Shown piece after piece: positions 21,664 through 31,212 of a stretch of DNA of 64,000 nt. Source of the stretch: Closterium sp. Naga37s-1 (Eukaryota > Streptophyta > Zygnematophyceae > Desmidiales > Closteriaceae); contig CANJKZ010000174.1 of NCBI GenBank assembly GCA_947471745.1, positions 3,169,501 to 3,233,500 on the forward strand, in the 5' to 3' direction. Within the stretch, counting starts at the first letter, position 1. Each line of letters starts with the position of its first letter. Under the pieces are notes generated by a model. The model was not told the origin of the DNA, did not search any database, and saw only the letters and a list, made by a program, of their open reading frames with translations. Position numbers and translations under genes: made by a program.

Positions 21664-22766
21664 ATGCTCCAAGACCAAGATGGCCGCAGAGGCCAAACCA
21701 ATCTAACAGCCAAAGGACAAACCAGCCCGGCTGCGACAAATGAGGTGACAACCACGATAAGCATAGCTGCAGTCGAGCAGTTGCTTTCGCGACTATCAAC
21801 TATGGAGATAGACCTCCAAGCATTGCGGAATGGCGACATGGGAACCTCTTCCCAACAAGCACAACCTGGTCAACCGGCTGCGAAAAGCCGAGATACCGCC
21901 CCGCATACCTTCTCCCCCGACACAGACAAATCAACAACTGCCCCCTGTCCAAGTAATGAAGTTATCAACTCAGCGCAAGCACGCTTTCTGAGCGTTTCAA
22001 AAATCAAGACTACTGCCGCATTTGACAGCAAGGGCTTTTTTACATGGAGTTTTGAGCTGGAGCCCATCCTACAAACAGCGCAGATCTACCACTACTTTGA
22101 CGGCTCCTACTCTAAACTGGTGGAAGACACCAAAGACGCTCAGGCTCAGTACTACAGCGAGTCTCTCATGGCATATAGTGTGCTGCTACGAAGTATGACG
22201 CCTGCGGAGTAACTCGGCATCCGCTCCAACAAAGAGAGCGCCGCTCCAGCCTTGGAATCCTGGAAGCACCTCGTTGAGGTATATCAGCCGAAGGACTCTG
22301 TCACCTCCAGCAGGCTCCTGCAGCAACTCATGGAGACCAAGATGGGGCACGGGGAGAAAGCGAAACATGTTGTTGTAGGAGCATGCTGGAGATGACAGAG
22401 CCTCCCATCACGAAACATGGGAGCGCAATCTCTGAGGAGATCTTCGTCAACATCGTCCTCTAAGGACTCGGGCCTGAGTGGAAGCCCTGCAAAGTGCTAC
22501 TCCGACAACGAGGAATCATCTCAAAAGCCGCGCTATGCGCCGCACTCCTGACTGAACAGCTGGACATGGACTCGAGCAAGACAAGCTCAGTGCCGCGCCG
22601 AGAGCGCCTCGCCTTCTACACCGATAATCGTGAAGAGCGACGACAGCCAAGGCGCCACTATTGCAAAAATTGCAAGGTCTTCGGACATTCAACGGATCGA
22701 TGCAAATCCCGGTCCAACTATAGCCACCCAAATTCCACTCACCACAACAACTGGGTTGGCCGATAA
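21664..22766 (+). pseudogene. copia J gag with zinc knuckle, frame-broken
   Basis: From ATG 21664 the frame gives a 182-residue gag N-terminus (FLSVSKIKTTAAFDSKGFFT, WSFELEPILQTAQIYHYFDG) that stops at TAA (22210-22212). Homology-like sequence goes on (LESWKHLVEVYQPKDSVTSS). After a shift comes ALCAALLTEQLDMDSS and a classical knuckle CKNCKVFGHSTDRC (CX2CX4HX4C, near 22660-22701), ending with TAA at about 22764. This is an ordinary copia gag without the Gly tract or the C-X13 box of the B-F lineage. Confidence 0.75.
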
Positions 22767-22880
22767 GACGCTCGTCACTTCCAGCCTCAACATCAAGCTT
22801 CTCGACCTCCTGCACAGCAACAACATCAACAGGAGATACAAACACCCCAAGCGGGAGCTACCAGAAACGTCATCGCAAAC

Positions 22881-23294
22881 ATGGTGACAAGGCGTCGCCT
22901 ACGAGCTCCTTCACCGGACGAAAAGGAGGAACCCACTGGCGAGCTAGTTCAACCTGAAGAAGGGTGGAATAATCCCTCCACAGAAAATTACTACTACGAA
23001 GACCAGAACGAGCAAGAGTGGCATCAGCTAATACAACTACGGGAAAGCCCACCCCATGATCACCAGCGCTTCGTTCCCGTGGGATGGAGAGAGGATGAAT
23101 ATTTTGAGAGAAGATACAAGGCGACCCTCGTCACACCGCGTCTCGCACTCCTCTTGCACAACAACAATGCCAATCACAACACCTGGTACCTGGACAGCTG
23201 CTGCGGACAACACATGGTGGGATCCGTTCGTTACATCCCGAACATCAGCCGCGCTCCCGCCACCTACGTCACTGTCAAGTTTGTCGAAGTCTAG
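22881..23294 (+). pseudogene. copia J protease N-terminal part, active site altered
   Basis: The open frame ends in NTWYLDSCCGQHMVG (near 23180). The family motif is WYLDSG(C/A)xxHM; here DSG is DSC, which should disable the aspartic protease. The frame stops at 23294 where the strand of the homologous sequence flips. Confidence 0.7.
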
Positions 23295-23530
23295 AACGTA
23301 GGCGCCGTTGATTGATCGTACCCTTCCGAGGTATTTGTGGGACTCAACGGGGGTGTCAGGAGGAGCGTAGGTGAGGATGAGATCGCGTGTGTAGGGATCG
23401 GTGGCGAGCATCACTCCGCAGTCTGAGAGTTTTGCCACGGACAGTAGGTTGAAGCGCAATTCCGGCACAAAGAGTACGTCATTGAAGCTGATGTGCGAGT
23501 TGCTACAACGATGCCCTGTGCGTTTGCGTG
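23295..23530 (-). pseudogene. copia J protease C-terminal part, inverted
   Basis: On the minus strand this reads ISFNDVLFVPELRFNLLSVA, then KLSDCGVML...YLGRVRSINGAYVLDFDKLD. It is the V-P-x-L-x-x-N-L-L-S-V-x-x-L box and the start of the pre-integrase region of copia pol, which should follow the plus-strand protease directly. The junction near 23294 marks one end of an inversion of about 0.25 kb. Confidence 0.7.
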
Positions 23531-23595
23531 AAGTTGCTCGTTGTTACGCCCCAGACTCTCAGAAGCGCGCCGAAGAGCTTCTTCGACAAAACGCC

Positions 23596-24072
23596 ATGGC
23601 TTCCTCTGTTGCTGTGAAAGCCGTGTCGTCCCTCGACAGTGCACGCTCGCGTTTCCCCAAGTCCTGCTCAACGGGTCGTGAATCGTGGATCTTCCACATC
23701 ATCGTTTGTCGTGCTGTCGCCGCTCGTGTCCCCATACGCTTCCCCGTCCGCCTCCCCATTCGCCGCTTCCATCGCGGCTTGGGAGAAAATCGCTCTTTGA
23801 AGTTGAATTTGCCACCCAAGCCTCAAGCCAGCGGGAATCCTGGAGCCACGCCTGCCGAGTCTGCTTCTACTTGGTACAGTTCTTGTTGTTATACAAGGAA
23901 CCTATATGATGAAATGATCAGTCGAAGGTTTGAAGTCATGCCGCTTGACAGCGACGAAGACGACTATAACGAGGAGAGCTTGGTCTCTCAGGCGCGTTTG
24001 GAGGCCACCAGATTGGCCGTATTGGGATTGCGGCAGGGATCGAAACATATTCAGTACGAACCACTGGATTAG
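23596..24072 (+). CDS. hypothetical ORF, 158 residues
   Basis: Not recognised. From the ATG at 23596 the frame gives an Arg-rich N-terminal half (PIRFPVRLPIRRFHRG) and an acidic segment SDEDDYNEESLVSQARLEAT, ending at TAG. It has no signal peptide or clear domain. It could be a chance frame within unmasked repeat DNA. The frame is open further upstream into the inverted copia piece, which weakens the case for a real gene. Confidence 0.25.
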   Translation: MASSVAVKAVSSLDSARSRFPKSCSTGRESWIFHIIVCRAVAARVPIRFPVRLPIRRFHRGLGENRSLKLNLPPKPQASGNPGATPAESASTWYSSCCYTRNLYDEMISRRFEVMPLDSDEDDYNEESLVSQARLEATRLAVLGLRQGSKHIQYEPLD

Positions 24073-24256
24073 GGTTTCCTCCACGTTGAGCCTCCAGTCA
24101 TTTCCATGCAATGGAGCTAGGCTAAACCTAGTAGGACTTGTGTAATGCGGATGGAAGCAAGGAACTATAGTTTGTCCGCTGAGTTTGAACCTTACCATAC
24201 TACCAGCTTTGTTGAAATAGGCTAGTTAGGCTTAGGAGCCATAGCTAGAGTTGGAG

Positions 24257-25636
24257 TGTCGAGAGAGTTTTGGGTGAGGAAAGTCGAGAGGAAAGAATGA
24301 GGGGTTTCACTATAGAAAGTTGGGATACAAATAGCAAACCCTAAATTGGGTTGTACTCACTACAGAGTACCCCACTGCAGGCTAGACAGCAAATAGATTC
24401 TGACACACCCCCATAGTCAAAGTGGGGTATAATCAGCAGAGCAAGCAGTCATAGAGCAGGTTCACTAGTACAAGCAAAGCTAGAGGCATTCACAAAGGAC
24501 AAGTGAGGAGGAGGAGGCTAGACTGTGAGAGGAGAGGAGATAGGAGGCGACGGCTGATGTTGCAGACACACGGGCAACAGGAGCGGTGCGCACGGTGGCT
24601 ACCGGAGCAAGGGCCCCGGACTACAGGAGTAACTGGCTCTGCGGCTAACTCTGAGCGGCTGGAGCAACGGACCCACGGGCGACAGGCGCAGCAGGCTCTC
24701 TGAGCTACCAGCAGCAGAGCCCCGGACTACAGGTGCTGCGGACGACAAGTCGGCAGCCTCCGCTCAACCTTCCCCAACTGTCCCACCCCCCTTTCACACA
24801 CCCCTTGCTGCACCCCTAGCTCCACTCCCACATCACCCCCCTAGCACCACTCCCTCGGCTCCCACACACCCACCCCCCTCAGCGGCAGCTGCAGCAGTGG
24901 GAGACGAAGGAGGAGGAGGAGTAGGGGACGGTTCACACACCCGCCACCCCCATACCCGCCACCCCGCAGTTGCACGAGGACAGGAGGTGGCAGGGGCGGC
25001 TCGCGGGCTGCAGAGGCGGCACGCGGGCTGCAGGGGCAGCTCGCGGGCTGCAGGGGCGGCTCGCGGGCTGCACCCGCCACCCCCATACCCGCCACCTGCA
25101 ACCTGGTGCTGCAGGTCTCCTCCTCCCACTGCTGCACCCGCAGCAGGGGGAGGGAGGAGAAGGGGGGGGGGGGGGGGGCTGGTGCTGCAGGTCCCCTCCC
25201 CCCACTGCCGCATCCGCAGCAGGGGGACGGGGGGGGGGGGGGGGTCGGTGCTGCAGATCCCCTCCCCCCCCACTGCTGCACCCGCAGCAGGGGGAGGTAG
25301 GAGAAGGGTGGGGGGGGGGGGGGGGGGGGGTCGGTGCTGCAGATCCCCTCCCCCCACTGCTGCACCCGCAGCAGGGGGAGGTAGGAGAAGGGCAGGGGGG
25401 GGGGGGGGGTGTTGGTGCTGCAGATCCCCTCTTGCCTCCCCCTGAATCTCCAAGCTCCCCCCCCCCCCCCCCCCCTTCTCCCAACACAAGGTGCGGCAGG
25501 GAGAAAGAGAGGAGGAGGCGTGGCGGCAGCTGCTGCTGCTGAGGCACATCCGCCACCCCCTCACACCCTCTCCCCCCCGTCCCCACGGAGGGGGGGGAAG
25601 GGGGGGAGGGGGGCGGGGGCGGAGCTGTGCGTGCAA
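24257..25636 (-). mobile_element. H2: truncated non-autonomous LTR element of the H family
   Basis: One LTR (about 24257-24405; left end uncertain) ends ATTCTGACA. On the minus strand it is preceded by the same TATGGGGGTG polypurine hairpin as H1. The interior 24406-25636 is collinear with H1: a 3' block, a segment rich in CACGGGCAACAGGAGC, then a GC-rich tandem leader with units of about 75-80 bp (CTGCTGCACCCGCAGCAGGG) and long G runs. No PBS or second LTR is seen at the right end, so it is truncated or recombined. No protein-coding content is supported. Confidence 0.65.
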
Positions 25637-26060
25637 GTGCAGGGCACGCAGGACAGTATTACATAAGCTGTGCGTGCGACTGAATATTTATCATGACAGA
25701 CAGTATCTCTAAGGCCTAAAGGCAATGTAGAATGGGGTGGCTCTGTGGCACGAGCTCAGTTCAGTGAGTCTGGCAGTGGATAGTACTATAGGATGAAGTA
25801 TGCATAGCCATTTTAGGTTTTGCACATTTGAGATGAGATGCCATGTTACTATATTGTAATATCCCATAGAAGCATTGCACACTCGTATACCCCAAGCATT
25901 GCACCAAGGCAATGGTAGTATTTGCTTAGCGGGTCGCTAGCTTTACCGACTCAAGTTGACTTCAGGAAACGCAGAGTTTCTCCAATGTCCTTGGAGCTCA
26001 GCTGGTAACCAGTATGTAACTCGGATTCGTCAAATCGTTACCGTGATTCTCTTTCTGGCA
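25637..26060. other. no gene recognised
   Basis: A/T-rich DNA with no repeat partner in the window and no coding signal. Confidence 0.4.
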
Positions 26061-26065
26061 CCCAG

Positions 26066-26195
26066 TCTCGCACACGGTAATCCAAGTCCGTAACCAGAGC
26101 TCCGACATCCCTCTCCTGTCTCGCTCACGGTAATCGAAGTCCGTAACCAGGGCTCCGATTTCCTTCGCGCTCACGGCAATTGAAGTCCTTTGCAG
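26066..26195 (+). repeat. imperfect tandem repeat, period about 53 bp, 2.5 copies
   Basis: TCTCGC(A/T)CACGGTAATC followed by AAGTCCGTAACCAG(A/G)GCTCCG recurs at 26066 and 26119, and in part near 26166. Confidence 0.7.
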
Positions 26196-26582
26196 CTGTT
26201 CGCCTTCATCGCAATGTCGGGCTCGCAACGCACTTTCCACGAGCCAAATCGCGGATCAGAAATTTGGAAGCATAAATTGGAACGCAATTTCTCTTGAAGC
26301 ATGTTCAGCAAACCTGAGCTTGCTTTTTCATATTTTCTTAGAAGGCAACCAAACCTATAACTCCAGCACCCGCTTGAACCGCTGCAGAAAGCAACTCAAC
26401 CACAACGACGGGTACTTCTACCAGCAGTGAGCGCGTCCTTTAAAGCGCCAGATTCTAACACTATCTTCAGGTTGGATGGGAACCATGACAAGTCCGCAAA
26501 TCGTTCCCATCGTCCTTCTCCTCCTGTTCGTCGGCTCGTGCTCAGCCTACCTGGCGCCATCAACCATGTCGAGTCACCGTAG

Positions 26583-27640
26583 TCTGCTCGTAAAAAACCC
26601 ACTCCTCCTAGAACCGCACATGGTCGCGAAGCCACCAGCACCGCTCCAGTGACTCCAAAGGCTGTCCGCACGGCGAATGATTCCGAGTCAAGCAATTATG
26701 GCGAGTCAAGCGATTCTGGCGCGCCAAAAAACGCGTCAAGTGTTCCGTCTGAAGTGAAGTGTGGTCCCGCGCTTCCTCTGCGTGCTCCCCCTCATCATGT
26801 CGACGACCTTAGCGAGGCATTCAAGGATTCCGGGAACAATAGCCTGGGCACGGGCGTGGCGGGCACGGGCGCAGCAGGCAAGGAGGCAGTGGGCAAGGGC
26901 GCAGTAGACAAGGGCACGGCGGACAAGGGCGCGGCTGGCAAGGGCGCGGCGGGAAAGGGCGCAGCAGGCAAGGACGCTGCTAAGGTCGCACCGGAAAATG
27001 TGAAGGGCACCCCGAACAAGGTCGCAGCCAAGGGTGCGGCGGGAACGATCGCACCGAAAAAGGGCACGACGGAAAATGGCGCATCAGGCAAGGGCGCGGC
27101 CGGCGCATCGAAGAAGTTCGCGGCCATTCCCGCGGCGGGAATGGTCGCGCCGAACAAGGGCGCGGCGGACAAAGGCGCAGCAGGCAAGGGCGCGGCTAAC
27201 AACGGCGCACCGAAAACAGTCGCACCGAAGGGCGCGGCGGGAATGGTCGCACCGAACAAGGGTGCGACGGCGGCGAACAAGGGCGCGAAGAACAAGGTCC
27301 CAGCGAACAAGGGCGCGGCAGGCAAGGGAGAGGCCGGCAAGGGCGCGGCGGCCAAGGGCGCAGCGGGCAAGGGCGCAGCCGCAAAGTTCGTGCCGAGCGA
27401 GGCGAAGAATCTTCGGAAGGGCGCGGTGACAGCGAGCCACAGCGCCAAGAATCAGCCTGCTACTGCGATCGCGGCGGCGGCGGCGGCGAGCAACAAACCC
27501 GTGAGTCCTCACGTGGCAACGGCGGAGGACGTGGCGATCCATCATGGTGGTGGCGCTAACTTGAAGATGACATCAGGCAACGCGGCGATTTCCCCATCAA
27601 ACGCACAATCGCCACGCCCACACGTTGTGCGTCCTCACAT
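26583..27640 (+). pseudogene. Lys/Gly/Ala repeat protein, 5' part of the MATAEDVAIH locus
   Basis: Not recognised as a known family. The frame is open from a TAG at 26580 and has no early in-frame ATG. The same phase is also open upstream of that TAG, so the true start is unknown. After a Ser-rich segment (NDSESSNYGESSDSGAPKNA), about 200 residues are built from KGAAGKGA/NKGAA-type repeats. The high K/G/A content recalls linker-histone or cell-wall-like low-complexity tails, but no globular domain is seen. It ends in the first RPHxATAEDVAIHH motif (about 27507). A deletion near 27635 then shifts the frame. The reverse strand also has a long Ala/Pro frame, which I treat as a shadow. Confidence 0.4.
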
Positions 27641-28098
27641 GATGGTACTAGTGGCGCTAAGACGGCATCAGGCAACGCCCAACCGCGTCGCCCACACGCC
27701 GTCGGCCCTCACATGGCGCCGGTGCCTGCCGCGAGTCACGTCGCAAAGAATCAGCTTGCTGCTGCGACGATGATTGGAGCGGCGAGCAACAAACCCGTGC
27801 GTCCTCACATGGCGACTGCCGGGGACGTCGTGATCCATCATGATGGTAGTGGCGCTAAGACGGCATCAGGCAACGCCCAAACGCCTCGCCCACACGCCGT
27901 CCGTCCTCACATGGCGCCAGTGCCTGCCGCGAGTCACGTTGCCTAGAATCAGCCCGCTTCTGCGACGATGGGAGCAAGAAACAAACCCCTGAGTCCTCGC
28001 ATGGCAACGGCTAACAACGTGGCGATCCATGGTGGCGCTAAGACGGCATCAGACAGTGCGGCACCCTGTCAAACGCATAATCGCCGCGCCCACACGCC
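27641..28098 (+). pseudogene. MATAEDVAIH repeat locus, middle part (second frame)
   Basis: Continues the repeat protein in another phase: GAKTASGNAQ, HMAPVPAASHVAKNQ, then RPHMATAGDVVIHH (about 27805). A TAG at 27944-27946 stands where the earlier repeat has AAG (Lys, SHVAKNQ). The frame continues with NQPASATMG and SPRMATANNVAIHGG (about 27993) and slips again before 28099. Homologous units carrying frame slips between them point to a decayed gene rather than introns. Confidence 0.4.
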
Positions 28099-29469
28099 GT
28101 GCGTCCTCTCATGGCGACGGCTGAGGACGTGGCGATCGTTCCCCGGGCGCGGGCGCTGGCGCCGGTGGGTTACAGCGCCGAGAATCAGCCTCCTGCGATG
28201 ATGGGAGCAAGCAAGACGCACGTGCGACCTCACATGACGACGGCTGAGGACGTGGCAATAATTCACCCGGGATCAGCAAAGGCGACGGCGGCGGCGACTC
28301 TGCGCGCGGGGGAGGGAAAGGCGCGTCCTCACATGGCGACGACTGAGGACGTGGCAATCGTTCCCCAGGCGCCAGCAGTGGCAGCACCGATGGGAGTGGA
28401 CAAGGAGGAGGAGATGCAGGCAGAGGCATGGAGGAATGTGGTGGCTGATGATGAGGATGATGAAGATGGTGGTGATGAGAAGGATGGCAGCGATGACAGT
28501 GGCGATTATGAGGAGAAGGACGATGACAACAACAACGAGAAGGATGATGGCAAGGACGATGATGAAAAGGACGATGAGAAGGACGATGAGAAGAACGGCA
28601 GCAATGACCATGGCAAGGACAACGATGAGAAGGAGGATCATGGCAAGGACAGGGACAATGGCAAGGGCAACAACAACTTGTTGAGCGACAATGACAGGGG
28701 CAATGACAATGAAGATGTGAAGGACAATGACAACGATCCAGTCGGTTGGCATGAGGGTGAGAGCAGCAGAAACGGACAGGGAAGGGGCAGGACTCAGGCC
28801 ATGAACAGAGCATCATCTCGCATGTCTCCCTTCAACAACAACCGTGGCTGGGAGCTTGAGGACAATCAGCGCACTGGGTTGCACAAGGCATAGGAGTTTC
28901 ACATGGCGACTAGCAGCGATGTGGCCATTCACAGGAGCAGGGCTCAAGGCACGAACCATGGTGTGAGCCATGGGAGTGGGCTCAAGGGGGCACAGCAGTT
29001 TCACATGGTAACGAGCAGCGATGTGGCCATTCACAGGAGCAGGGCTCAAGGCACGAACCATGGTGTGAGCCATGGGAGTGGGCTCAACGGGGCACAGCAG
29101 TTTCACATGGCAACGAGCAGCGATGTGGCCATTCACAGGAGCAGGGCTCAAGGCACGAACCGTGGTGTGAGCCATGGGAGTGGGCTCAACGGGGCACAGC
29201 AGTTTTGCATGGCGACAAGCAGTGATGTGGCCATTCACAGGAGCGGGATGCAAGGCGCTAACCGTGGTGTGAGCCATGGGAGTGGGCTCAACGGGGCACA
29301 GCAGTTTCGCATGGCGAAAAGCAGTGATGTGGCCATTCACAGGAGCGGGATGCAAGGCGCTAACCGTAATGTGAACCATAGGAGTGGGCTCGGCAGGGCA
29401 CAGCAGTTTCGCATGGCGACAAGCAACGATGTGGCCATTCACAGGAGCGGGGCTCAAGGTGACTTTTGA
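28099..29469 (+). pseudogene. MATAEDVAIH repeat locus, 3' part with acidic region
   Basis: One phase from 28099 to TGA at 29467-29469, interrupted only by TAG at 28891-28893. It has three motif copies (RPLMATAEDVAIVP, RPHMTTAEDVAIIH, RPHMATTEDVAIVP), a strongly acidic Asp/Lys/Asn-rich segment (about 28430-28740), a short Ser/Arg stretch, then six 34-residue repeats FHMATSSDVAIHRS...GSGLNGAQQ. The TAG aligns with CAG in the linker GAQQFHMAT of the following repeats, so a CAG to TAG change is likely. Function unknown. Confidence 0.45.
28903..29456 (+). repeat. six tandem 102-bp repeats
   Basis: ATG-starting units begin at 28903, 29005, 29107, 29209, 29311 and 29413, exactly 102 bp apart, each encoding 34 residues. 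Units 1-3 and units 4-6 form two subtypes (RSRAQGTN and RSGMQGAN). The exact period and kept frame suggest recent expansion under coding constraint, or very recent duplication. Confidence 0.9.
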
Positions 29470-29488
29470 GTCGACTCAAAAGTCACCT
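29457..29488. repeat. 32-bp perfect palindrome
   Basis: AGGTGACTTTTGAGTC followed by its exact reverse complement. It sits between the last full 102-bp repeat and another fragment of the same repeat (ATTCACAGGAGCAGGGCTCAAG type), and supplies the TGA that ends the reading frame. Confidence 0.95.
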
Positions 29489-29756
29489 CATTCACAGGAG
29501 CAGGGCTCAAGCACATACCGTGGTCTGGAGGAGCATGGGAGTGAGCAGCTGGGTTCTCTTGCATCCATGCAAGCTGACGGTGGAGATTACCGTGGTGAGT
29601 GCGACAGTGGTCATTCTGCAGGTGGTGACTATGGTACGTGGTGATTGGTGACTACAAGGGCGAAGACGGCAGCGGTGGTGACTGTGGTGATTGCAATGGG
29701 GATAATGGCAGCAGCGGCAATGGGGGGGATAACAGCGGGGATAACGGCAGCGGTGG

Positions 29757-29855
29757 CGGAGGAGGAGGAGGAGGAGGAGGAGGAGGAGGAGGAGGAGGAG
29801 GAGGAGGAGGAGGAGGAGGAGGAGGAGAGGGAGGGGAGGGGGGGGAGGGGGGGGA
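29757..29855 (+). repeat. (GGA)n microsatellite and G-rich tail
   Basis: About 24 consecutive GGA/GAG triplets followed by GGGAGGGGAGGGGGGGAG. Frames through it (poly-Gly, poly-Glu) are artefacts of the repeat. Confidence 0.9.
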
Positions 29856-29869
29856 GGACGATTGACATT

Positions 29870-30530
29870 GGCGCGATTCTGGAAGTTCACAACGCAGTGC
29901 TTGGGGTAGGAGGAACACGAATAGTTTATACTTGTGTATATGCGTGAGCTGAGTTTATTCATTGCTTACCGTTTTGGAACATTTCGTCCTGCTCATCTTG
30001 CAAATGCAAAGCAGCAACAAACATAATGAAGAATGCAAGGACCAGTACCGTAATAGACAGGCACTAAAAAGTGGGAAGGATACTTAGGTGATTCCCATTG
30101 GAGATTGGAAGTGTTTCTGTTTTCTTTGAATATATCTAAACATAAATTGCCCTCTGTTTTGTGAGCTGTATGGCGCATCACGTCACATTATTGTACGGTG
30201 AAGTGCGGTGAGAGATCTACACGCTTCTGTGCGTTCATTCTCGCTGTTATTTAGTTTTCAACGTCTCTGTTTCTCTTCGCCCCTATCAGTACCAACGGAT
30301 CCTCATCTAAGCCTAGAGGCTGCCGATTTCACGACTGCGCCGGAACGAGGCAGCGAGAAAGCAGTAGTTTTCGGGACCAGGAGCATGTACCTCAATGAGT
30401 AACTAGTTTCGCGAGGAGTTAGTTTCGCGGAACTAGTTAATCGCAACGTAGTCCCATTGCTGCTTGCTTTTCGAGTAACCACTCAATTAATTTCATCGAG
30501 TAGTGCCTCAAGAAGCTAAGCTGCTCCACC
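29870..30530. other. no gene recognised; upstream of SF3A2 exon 1
   Basis: A/T-rich DNA between the repeat locus and the SF3A2 start. It would hold the SF3A2 promoter and 5' UTR; no clear TATA box or other element can be defended. Confidence 0.4.
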
Positions 30531-30659
30531 ATGGATCACGAATGGGGGAGCAAGCCCGGAAGCGGCGGCGCCGCGTCCGTGCAGAGTGAGGTGATTGACC
30601 GCCGCGAGCGGCTGCGACGGCTGGCTCTCGAAACCATCGACCTCGCGAAGGATCCCTAC
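30531..30659 (+). CDS. SF3A2: splicing factor 3A subunit 2 (PRP11/SAP62), first exon
   Basis: ATG at 30531 opens 43 residues, including MDHEWGSKPGSGGAAS, then DRRERLRRLALETIDLAKDP. This is the very conserved N-terminus of SF3A2, closest in wording to land-plant forms. SF3A2 is a U2 snRNP protein that contacts the branch-point region in the pre-spliceosome. After DPY the family continues FMRNHLGSYECKLC; here the sequence turns into QGLFHQGKLP and a stop, within a stretch full of inverted repeats. No donor site in the right phase is visible; a GTAAAT at 30679 would give phase 1 where the zinc-finger exon needs phase 2. The next recognisable exon pieces are 17 kb away (47170-47970), beyond copias C and D. 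This is either a functional gene with a giant, repeat-filled intron or a broken copy. Confidence 0.85.
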
Positions 30660-30660
30660 C

Positions 30661-31075
30661 AGGGCTTATTTCATCAGGGTAAATTACCCTGATACCTTGA
30701 TCATCAGGGTGAAATTTTAGGGTCACACTTTGGCGTAAAATATTTTTTTTTTCTTATGTACGTTTTCCCTGATCAATCAGGGTTACCATTTTGGGTACAC
30801 TTCAGCGTAAAAAGTGACTTGTCCTATTAGTGAGTTTTACCATGAAGCGAGCATAGGGCACTTTTCCTAGGTGCCCCCTCCCCCACCGCTTTGTACCCCA
30901 ATCCCCGATGCGCGGATCCCAAATATTTAGCCTCGAATGTACAAATGTTCTGGTTTAGAGGCCTTCGCTAAGAAAGCCCTTTTCTCCCCTGAGTAGAAAT
31001 TTCTGATATCGCCTAGGTGTAGCCCCTCCTCTATAGTCCCTTTTTGGCGGGAAATTTTGAAGCTTGACTGAATCA
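30661..31075. repeat. inverted-repeat-rich stretch beside SF3A2 exon 1
   Basis: Contains a 21-bp palindrome ATCAGGGTAA-a-TTACCCTGAT (30673-30693) and two related halves, CAGGGTGAAATTTTAGGGTCAC and CAGGGTTACCATTTTGGGTA, each followed by GCGTAAAA about 15-25 bp on. It resembles a small inverted-repeat transposon, but boundaries and target duplication were not found. 30840-31075 holds nothing recognisable. Confidence 0.45.
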
Positions 31076-31200
31076 TGTCAGATTTATATGACATAGCTAC
31101 TGTAGGCTATAGTGGGGTAGCACATATGGGGTACAGTTTTCTAGGGTTTACATTTGTACCCAACTCTCCCTTAGTCAATTCATTCTCGTTCAGTTTCTCA
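31076..31200 (+). repeat. copia C 5' LTR
   Basis: 125 bp, TGTCAGATTT...GTTTCTCA. Confidence 0.93.
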
Positions 31201-31212
31201 TGGTATCGAGCA

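Larger units (their letters stand above)
21586..23540 (+). mobile_element. copia J: old, truncated copia with internal inversion
   Basis: A PBS TGGTATGAGAGC (21586-21597) follows an LTR end ...GGGATTGTAACA at 21585. The LTR start upstream is not resolved, but TTTATAAACTC near 21445 looks like its TATA box. Gag, zinc knuckle and protease follow in order but in several frames. From about 23295 the continuation of protease is found on the opposite strand. No integrase, RT or 3' LTR was found, so the element is truncated on the right. Confidence 0.75.

Noticed and set aside
28903..29456. CRISPR-like array
   Set aside because: Repeats are 102 bp, in frame, contiguous and without spacers, in a eukaryotic context.
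29645..29947. Poly-Glu / poly-Gly proteins across the GGA repeat
   Set aside because: Microsatellite translated in different phases; no unique flanking domain.
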